NCBI GenBank assembly: GCA_028290305.1
Contig: JAQGKC010000163.1
Span: forward strand, 1-10,431
DNA length: 10,431 nt
Reading direction: 5' to 3'
DNA from: Bradyrhizobium sp.
Lineage (GTDB): Bacteria > Pseudomonadota > Alphaproteobacteria > Rhizobiales > Xanthobacteraceae
The number at the start of each line of letters is the position of its first letter. Position 1 is the first letter of the stretch. The position numbers and the translations under genes were made by a program. The notes under the pieces were generated by a model. The model searched no databases and was not told the DNA's origin. It worked only from the letters and a program-made list of their open reading frames with translations. Of this stretch, positions 6,075 through 10,431 are shown one piece after another.

Positions 6075-7187
6075 ATGCGCGATCATGGTTCTCCGATTAA
6101 ATTCAGCCGCCGCACGGTAGTGAGCCTGCTGGGCGCAGTCCTTGCGGCGCCGTTCATCCGCCCTGGTCATGCCGAGGCGGCCTGGCCGGAGCAGACGACA
6201 ATTCCCGACATCTTGAAGGGCAGTGGCGAGGTCCGTATCGCCACCTTCGGCGGTGCGATGCAGGAGGCCCAACAAAAGGCCTATTTCGAGCCTTTCGAGA
6301 AGATCTCCGGCATCAAGGTGCGTGCGTTTCCCGGCACGAACCCGACCAAGATCAAGGCCATGGTCGAGACCGGCAACGTCGAATGGGACATCGCCCAGCT
6401 CAGCCGTGGCTCGATCATGAACCTGCAAAAGCACGGCGATTACTTCGAGAAGATCGACCACTCCCTGGTCGACGACGGGGTCGGCCCCGAGTATCGCTTC
6501 GAATACGGTCTCGAGATGCTTGTCTGGGCGGAGGTGATGGCCTATCGGACCGACGTTTTCAAAGGCGTCGCGCCCAAAGGCTGGGCGGACTTCTGGAACA
6601 CCAAGACGTTCCCTGGCGACCGGGCCATGATCGGCACTGGCGCCGGCAACTGGCCCGAACTGGAATTTGCGCTGATGGCGGCCGGCGTGCCGGCCGACAA
6701 GCTCTATCCCCTCGATATCGACAAGGCTTTCGCGAGCTACGACCAGATCAAGAAGGCTGTCGTCAAATGGTGGGACACCGGCGCCGTGCCGATCCAGCTC
6801 CTGACCGACCGTGAGGTCGCCATGACAACCGTCTGGAACGGCCGCATGGCGGCTCTGCAGGCGGCGGGCGTTCCGGCGGCGATCAGCTGGGATCAGGGGC
6901 TGATGAAGCGTGACGCCTGGGGCATCCCCAAGGGCGCCAAAAACGCAGTGAATGCCATGAAGTTCGCCGCATACTCGACCATGGCGATCCCACAAGCACG
7001 CGTCTCCTTCGGAATTCCGTACGGCTCGGTCAACAGCAAGTCGGGCCAATACATTCCACCGCAACGGCTGGCTGTCCTGCCCAGCGCCCCTGCCATCAAA
7101 TCGCAGCTCGTGAACTATGACTACGATTGGTGGATCGACAATCGCGACACGGTAGTCAGCCGCTTCGACAAATGGCTGCTGAGCTGA
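6075..7187 (+). CDS. Periplasmic solute-binding protein of a polyamine/opine-type ABC importer
   Basis: Binding protein that captures the substrate in the periplasm and delivers it to the permease pair encoded downstream. The 370-residue product starts with a basic region and SRRTVV (11-16), a twin-arginine (Tat) type motif, then a hydrophobic stretch (17-30) and a likely AEA cleavage site (33-35). The mature part has the PotD/SBP_bac_8 layout: VRIATFGG (53-60) as the first strand, WDIAQLSRG (104-112), VWAEVMAYRTD and PKGWADFW (150-160 and 167-174), and DREVAMTTVWNGR (245-257). The ATG at 6075 is preferred because it keeps the whole signal, although the ribosome binding site is weak. The ATPase gene follows 5 bp after its stop. 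The bound ligand is unknown. Tat export suggests folding in the cytoplasm before export, an inference. Confidence 0.93.
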   Translation: MRDHGSPIKFSRRTVVSLLGAVLAAPFIRPGHAEAAWPEQTTIPDILKGSGEVRIATFGGAMQEAQQKAYFEPFEKISGIKVRAFPGTNPTKIKAMVETGNVEWDIAQLSRGSIMNLQKHGDYFEKIDHSLVDDGVGPEYRFEYGLEMLVWAEVMAYRTDVFKGVAPKGWADFWNTKTFPGDRAMIGTGAGNWPELEFALMAAGVPADKLYPLDIDKAFASYDQIKKAVVKWWDTGAVPIQLLTDREVAMTTVWNGRMAALQAAGVPAAISWDQGLMKRDAWGIPKGAKNAVNAMKFAAYSTMAIPQARVSFGIPYGSVNSKSGQYIPPQRLAVLPSAPAIKSQLVNYDYDWWIDNRDTVVSRFDKWLLS

Positions 7188-7192
7188 TAGCG

Positions 7193-8284
7193 ATGAACGC
7201 AGCTGGCCGCGGCGCGTCGGTATCGCTCAACGACCTGGAAAAGAGCTACGATCGCGCGGCCGCGGTGGCCGGAGTTTCGCTCGACATCGCTTCCGGTGAA
7301 TTCCTGACGCTGCTTGGACCGAGCGGGTCGGGCAAGACGACGACCCTGATGATGATCGCGGGCTTCGAGACGCCGACCCGCGGCGACATCGCCATCGACG
7401 GGACGTCGGTCGTCGCGATGCCGCCGTATCACCGCAACATCGGCATGGTATTCCAGAACTACGCTCTGTTTCCTCATCTCACCGTAGCTGAGAATATCGC
7501 ATTTCCGCTGAAGCAGCGTGGCGTCGGCAAGGCGGAGCGGGCGAAGCTGGTCGGCGAGGCGCTTGAGCTCGTGCACTTGCCAGGCTATGGCAAGCGCTAT
7601 CCGCGCAAGCTATCCGGTGGCCAGCAACAGCGTGTCGCATTTGCGCGCGCGATCGTGTTCAAGCCGCGTCTCCTGCTCATGGACGAGCCTCTCGGGGCGC
7701 TCGACAAGCAGCTCCGCGAGAACCTGCAGCTCGAGATGCGCCGCCTTCATGCCGATCTTGGCATCACGTTCATCTACGTGACGCACGACCAGGAAGAGGC
7801 CCTCATCATGTCTGACCGCATCGCCGTCATGAACGAGGGCTTGGTTGCGCAGGTCGGGCGGCCCGAAGATCTCTACGACCGACCGGGCAGCCGCTTCGTT
7901 GCCGCCTTCCTTGGCGAATCGAATTTCCTGCCGGCTATCGTGCGCGGCATCGAACACGACGTCGTTGTGGCCGAGTGTGAAGGCGCGATCATCCGCGCCC
8001 TTTGTCCCTGTCCGCCCGCCACGGGCGAGAAAGTCACGCTTACGACGCGTCCGGAGCGTATCCGTTTCGCCGACGGCAGCTGGAGTCCGGCTGCGCCGCA
8101 GAACCGCCTCAGTGTCACCGTGACCGAGGCGCTCTTTGCGGGTGAATGCTGCCGCTACATGCTTCAGGCGAGCGACGGTACCACCATGGTTCTGAAGGAG
8201 CCGTCGAGTGCTGCAATCCGGCGTCGCGCGGTCGGCGAGCGGGCAGAGATCGCGTGGTCGGTCGCGGATACGATCCTTGTCTGA
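7193..8284 (+). CDS. ABC importer ATPase, PotA-like
   Basis: Cytoplasmic ATPase that powers the importer. The 363-residue product has Walker A GPSGSGKT (42-49), the Q-loop in [10 protein letters not shown] (86-95), signature LSGGQQQR (140-147), Walker B LLLMDEP with the catalytic Glu (160-166), D-loop LGALD (167-171) and the switch histidine in YVTHDQEEA (195-203). A C-terminal TOBE-type regulatory domain spans about 240-360, including [10 protein letters not shown] (284-293). Length and domains fit the PotA/FbpC/MalK-type importer class (CUT/POPT). I chose the ATG at 7193, 5 bp after the binding-protein stop. In-frame starts at 7172 and 7127 would add 7 or 22 residues coded antisense to nothing but overlapping the binding-protein gene. 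All catalytic residues are intact. The first permease gene follows at once. Confidence 0.95.
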   Translation: MNAAGRGASVSLNDLEKSYDRAAAVAGVSLDIASGEFLTLLGPSGSGKTTTLMMIAGFETPTRGDIAIDGTSVVAMPPYHRNIGMVFQNYALFPHLTVAENIAFPLKQRGVGKAERAKLVGEALELVHLPGYGKRYPRKLSGGQQQRVAFARAIVFKPRLLLMDEPLGALDKQLRENLQLEMRRLHADLGITFIYVTHDQEEALIMSDRIAVMNEGLVAQVGRPEDLYDRPGSRFVAAFLGESNFLPAIVRGIEHDVVVAECEGAIIRALCPCPPATGEKVTLTTRPERIRFADGSWSPAAPQNRLSVTVTEALFAGECCRYMLQASDGTTMVLKEPSSAAIRRRAVGERAEIAWSVADTILV

Positions 8285-8285
8285 G

Positions 8286-9173
8286 GTGGTCGAAGTCCGA
8301 TCAATCGGACCCGTCGCCACGCGGCAAGTCGGCGTGCGGCGGTCGTGGCAGCTGTCCGTGCCACTGCTGCTGACGGCGCCGCTTCTGCTCTTTTTGCTCG
8401 TATTCTACGCCTTGCCGGTACTGTCGATGTTGATGCGCAGCGTCAACGATCCGGCCTGGACGCTGTCGCATTATGCATCCCTGACAGGCGACACAGTCTT
8501 CCTGAAGGTCTTCTCGAACACGCTTTACACCTCGTTGATCGTCACTGTGGGGACCCTGCTACTGGGCTATCCTGTCGCCCTCTCGCTGGTGCGCGCGCCG
8601 CGGTACGCACCGGTGATCCTGATCCTGATCCTGCTGCCATTCTGGACCAGCGTGCTGGTCCGCAGCTATGCCTGGATGGTGCTGATGGGCCGGCACGGCC
8701 TCATCAATGAGGCGCTACTCGCGGGAGGCGTGATCGACCAGCCGTTGCGCATCCTCAACACGCCGCTGGCCACGCAGATCGCGATGATTCACATCCTGCT
8801 GCCCTACATGGTTCTGCCGATCGCCAACGCGCTCCGACAGATCGATCCGTCGCTGGCGCGCGCGGCGTCCGGGCTTGGCGCCAGACCAGGGGCGACATTT
8901 CAGCAGATAACCCTGCCGCTCTCCATGCCGGGCGTCGCCGCCGGAGTGCTGCTGGTATTCGTGCTGGCCCTCGGCTTCTACATCACGCCGGCCATGGTCG
9001 GCGGCCCGCGCGAGATCACGCTGTCGATGCTGATCGCTCAACAGGTCGATCAGCTCAACTGGGCCTATGCGGCGACCCTATCGTCCGTGCTGCTGGCAAC
9101 GGCGCTCGCCATTATCGCGGCTTTCTATCGGCTGCCCGGCGTCGGCAATGCGTTTCGAATGAGTGCACGATGA
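8286..9173 (+). CDS. ABC importer permease 1, PotB-like
   Basis: First inner-membrane permease of the importer. The product (295 residues) has about six helices: about 24-46, 78-101, 108-133, 160-182, 215-238 and 260-280. The cytoplasmic EAA loop that docks on the ATPase is LARAASGLGARPGATFQQIT followed by LP (190-211), with the conserved glycine at 196-198. This is the binding-protein-dependent transport inner-membrane domain of the PotB type. The start is uncertain. I use the GTG at 8286, 1 bp after the ATPase stop. A GTG at 8208 has a better ribosome binding site (AAGGAG, 8195-8200, 7 nt away) but would overlap the ATPase gene by 77 bp and add an Arg/Ser-rich tail; a TTG at 8277 is a third option. 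The stop overlaps the start of permease 2 (ATGA). Confidence 0.92.
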   Translation: MVEVRSIGPVATRQVGVRRSWQLSVPLLLTAPLLLFLLVFYALPVLSMLMRSVNDPAWTLSHYASLTGDTVFLKVFSNTLYTSLIVTVGTLLLGYPVALSLVRAPRYAPVILILILLPFWTSVLVRSYAWMVLMGRHGLINEALLAGGVIDQPLRILNTPLATQIAMIHILLPYMVLPIANALRQIDPSLARAASGLGARPGATFQQITLPLSMPGVAAGVLLVFVLALGFYITPAMVGGPREITLSMLIAQQVDQLNWAYAATLSSVLLATALAIIAAFYRLPGVGNAFRMSAR

Positions 9174-9949
9174 CAGTCATCCGCCTGCTGCCGGCGACGC
9201 TTGTCGGCTTGATCCTTGTGTTCCTCGCCTCGCCCATCGTCGTGGTGATGGTGGTCTCCTTCTCTTCGGCGACCTACCTTACCTTTCCACCGCCGTCCTT
9301 CGGGTTGCGCTGGTACAGCGCCTATTTTGCCAGCGACGATTGGCTGCGGTCCACCTGGCTCAGCCTCTGGGTCGCAGCGTCCGTGGTCGTACTGGCGACG
9401 CTGCTCGGCACGCTGGCAGCCCTTGGCATCGCCCGCTTGCCCAAAGCGCTGCGCGTTGTGGCCTCCGCCCTGATCCTGTCGCCTTTGATCGTGCCGGCGA
9501 TCGTCGTGGCGGTCGGCATCTACTACGCCTTCGCCCGCTACGGCCTGGTCGGCACGCCGGCTGGCCTGATCCTCGCCCATACCTGCCTTGCGGTGCCTTT
9601 CGTCGTCACCAGCGTGAACGCCAGCCTGGCGGGCATCGACCCCCGCCTGGAGCAAGCGGCGCTTAGCCTCGGCGCCACACCCGCCGGCACGTTTTTCCAG
9701 GTCACCCTGCCACTGATCCGGCCGGGCGTTCTGGCCGGCGCCCTGTTCGCCTTCATCACGTCGTTCGATGAACTGGTCGTTGCGCTGTTCATATCCGGCT
9801 CGGGCGCAGTCACGCTGCCGCGCCGCATGTGGGATGATTTGCTCTATCAGATCGAGCCGACCATCGCTGCGGTCTCAACCCTGACCATCGTGCTGACGGT
9901 TGCCTTGATGGGCTGCGTGCATATCCTGCGAAAACGGGCGCCCACTTGA
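9170..9949 (+). CDS. ABC importer permease 2, PotC-like
   Basis: Second inner-membrane permease, which pairs with permease 1 to form the channel. The 259-residue product has about six helices: about 7-31, 62-88, 96-121, 130-150, 184-208 and 231-250. The EAA loop is EQAALSLGATPAGTFFQVTL then P (161-181). The segment ITSFDELVVALFISG (196-210) is typical of PotC-like permeases. The start ATG (9170-9172) overlaps the permease 1 stop in an ATGA, so the two are translationally coupled and made in equal amounts. It is the last gene of the operon; after it the strand is empty to the convergent gene at the right edge. Confidence 0.94.
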   Translation: MTVIRLLPATLVGLILVFLASPIVVVMVVSFSSATYLTFPPPSFGLRWYSAYFASDDWLRSTWLSLWVAASVVVLATLLGTLAALGIARLPKALRVVASALILSPLIVPAIVVAVGIYYAFARYGLVGTPAGLILAHTCLAVPFVVTSVNASLAGIDPRLEQAALSLGATPAGTFFQVTLPLIRPGVLAGALFAFITSFDELVVALFISGSGAVTLPRRMWDDLLYQIEPTIAAVSTLTIVLTVALMGCVHILRKRAPT

Positions 9950-10095
9950 CCTCGGTCAAGCCGAGACGCCGCGGTTGGGCTGCGCGGCCTGGCGGGCACC
10001 ATGTACTCAGGCCTCGAAGGACGATAAGCGGAGCTGTTCGTCCTCTTGATCTACACTCGTCACCGCGCAGCAGATCCGTCGCGTCTGCTCGCAGC
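9950..10095 (+). other. 3' region of the importer operon with weak hairpins
   Basis: Two short stems could form in this RNA. CTCGG (9951-9955) pairs with CCGAG (9961-9965) right after the stop codon. AGGACGA (10018-10024) pairs with TCGTCCT (10038-10044) across a 13-nt loop. Neither is followed by a run of T, so neither is a convincing intrinsic terminator. An open frame from a TTG at 9946 to 10152 crosses this part, but its composition is Arg/Ser-rich and it ends inside a known type of repeat, so I do not call it a gene. Confidence 0.4.
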
Positions 10096-10200
10096 CGCTA
10101 CAGCACGATGACTTTTCTTCGAATCGTCATCCCGCTCTACCTTTTTGTTTGAGCACGATCTTTTCCGGAAAACCCCTACCCACTTTTCCGGATCATGCTC
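10096..10200. repeat. Rhizobiales-type compound palindromic intergenic repeat
   Basis: Two inverted repeats in tandem. The first has GATGAC (10107-10112) facing GTCATC (10126-10131) with a TTTTCTTCGAATC centre. The second runs from GAGCACGATC (10151-10160) to GATCATGCTC (10191-10200), arms that match with one C/T difference, and encloses TTTTCCGGAAAA and ACTTTTCCGG. From memory this arrangement is a very common dispersed repeat between genes in Bradyrhizobium and related Hyphomicrobiales. It sits between convergent genes, where the folded RNA could slow transcription or protect the 3' end; that role is inference. Confidence 0.75.
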
Positions 10201-10313
10201 TCGACGGAAGGGCTGAAACGGACTGGCCGCCGTTTATCCGCTGGGTCCCACCTATCAAGCGGTGGAGGGCGAGCGATGCCGTCTTGGTTGGCCGGCACTT
10301 TTGTAGAACGACG
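10201..10313. other. Spacer between the repeat and the glutamine synthetase end
   Basis: These 113 bases hold no gene or structure I can support. Plus-strand frames cross it (10149-10388) but they are antisense to the glutamine-synthetase-like end and begin inside the repeat. Confidence 0.4.
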
Positions 10314-10431
10314 TCAGCAATCGAGCGTGGTCGTGCGCTCCCAATCAGTCAGATGCTGGGAGAACTCGTTCCATTCCTGATGCTTTAGCTTAAGATAGGC
10401 TGGCACATATTCGCCGAGACTTTCGTTCAGG
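10314..10431 (-). CDS. Glutamine synthetase family protein, C-terminal end (partial)
   Basis: Only the last 38 codons and the stop (TGA, 10314-10316) of a minus-strand gene lie in the window. They read LGEYVPAYLKLKHQEW (5-20), then NEFSQHLTDWERTTTLDC. A final helix with K..EW, followed by H-T-WE and a TLDC end, is what I recall for GlnT/type III-like glutamine synthetases of rhizobia. These make glutamine or a related gamma-glutamyl amide from glutamate, an amine and ATP. No catalytic residues are in view, so the exact enzyme cannot be assigned. The gene is convergent with the importer operon and separated from it by the repeat. Confidence 0.65.
   Translation of the reverse strand, partial: LNESLGEYVPAYLKLKHQEWNEFSQHLTDWERTTTLDC

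Noticed and set aside
4979..7064. Two long minus-strand frames (345 and 379 codons) opposite the monooxygenase and binding-protein genes
   Set aside because: Their products are His/Arg/Asp-rich and resemble no family, while the plus-strand frames carry clear family motifs.
9951..9965. Hairpin right after the permease 2 stop as an intrinsic terminator
   Set aside because: Only a 5-bp stem and no T run after it; kept as a weak hairpin, not called a terminator.
9946..10152. Small frame after permease 2 starting with TTG
   Set aside because: No ribosome binding site, Arg/Ser-rich composition, and its 3' half is a dispersed repeat.
1..10431. Transposase genes, CRISPR-type repeats, tRNA or rRNA genes
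   Set aside because: Looked for on both strands by eye; no regularly spaced repeats, cloverleaf-like segments or transposase-like proteins were found.

Overview
The window looks like chromosomal DNA of a GC-rich alphaproteobacterium of the Hyphomicrobiales (Rhizobiales). Evidence for this is the codon use, the gene families present, and a compound palindromic intergenic repeat at about 10096-10200 that I recognise from Bradyrhizobium-type genomes. Genus-level placement is inference.

Left block (1-3347, minus strand): a two-gene export operon. An HlyD-type membrane-fusion protein overlaps, through an ATGA, a very long ABC-2 type permease that runs off the left edge. The permease is two homologous halves fused in one chain, open for all 764 codons visible. 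No ATPase or outer-membrane factor is visible. A sigma70-like promoter with a palindrome over its -35 box sits just upstream of the HlyD gene.

Middle block (about 3400-4404): gene remains. A minus-strand AraC-family regulator has lost the middle of the protein and probably its N-terminus. Head to head with it, with no intergenic DNA between the recognisable parts, is a small plus-strand membrane protein that also seems to lack its first segment. This looks like an old recombination scar.

Right block (4656-9949, plus strand): a compact five-gene catabolic cassette. It holds an NtaA/SnaA/DszA-type FMN-dependent monooxygenase, a Tat-type periplasmic solute-binding protein, an ABC ATPase, and two inner-membrane permeases of the polyamine/opine (Pot-like) class. 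A good match to a sigma54 (-24/-12) promoter lies 56 bp before the monooxygenase start. The simplest reading is that the transporter imports a small nitrogen- or sulfur-containing organic compound which the monooxygenase then cleaves, under RpoN control. The substrate cannot be read from sequence, and the flavin reductase such an enzyme needs is not in the window.

Right edge (9950-10431): a convergent intergenic region with weak hairpins and the Rhizobiales-type repeat, then the last 38 codons of a minus-strand gene that reads like the C-terminus of a GlnT/type III-like glutamine synthetase. No RNA genes, CRISPR arrays, insertion sequences or attachment sites were seen.
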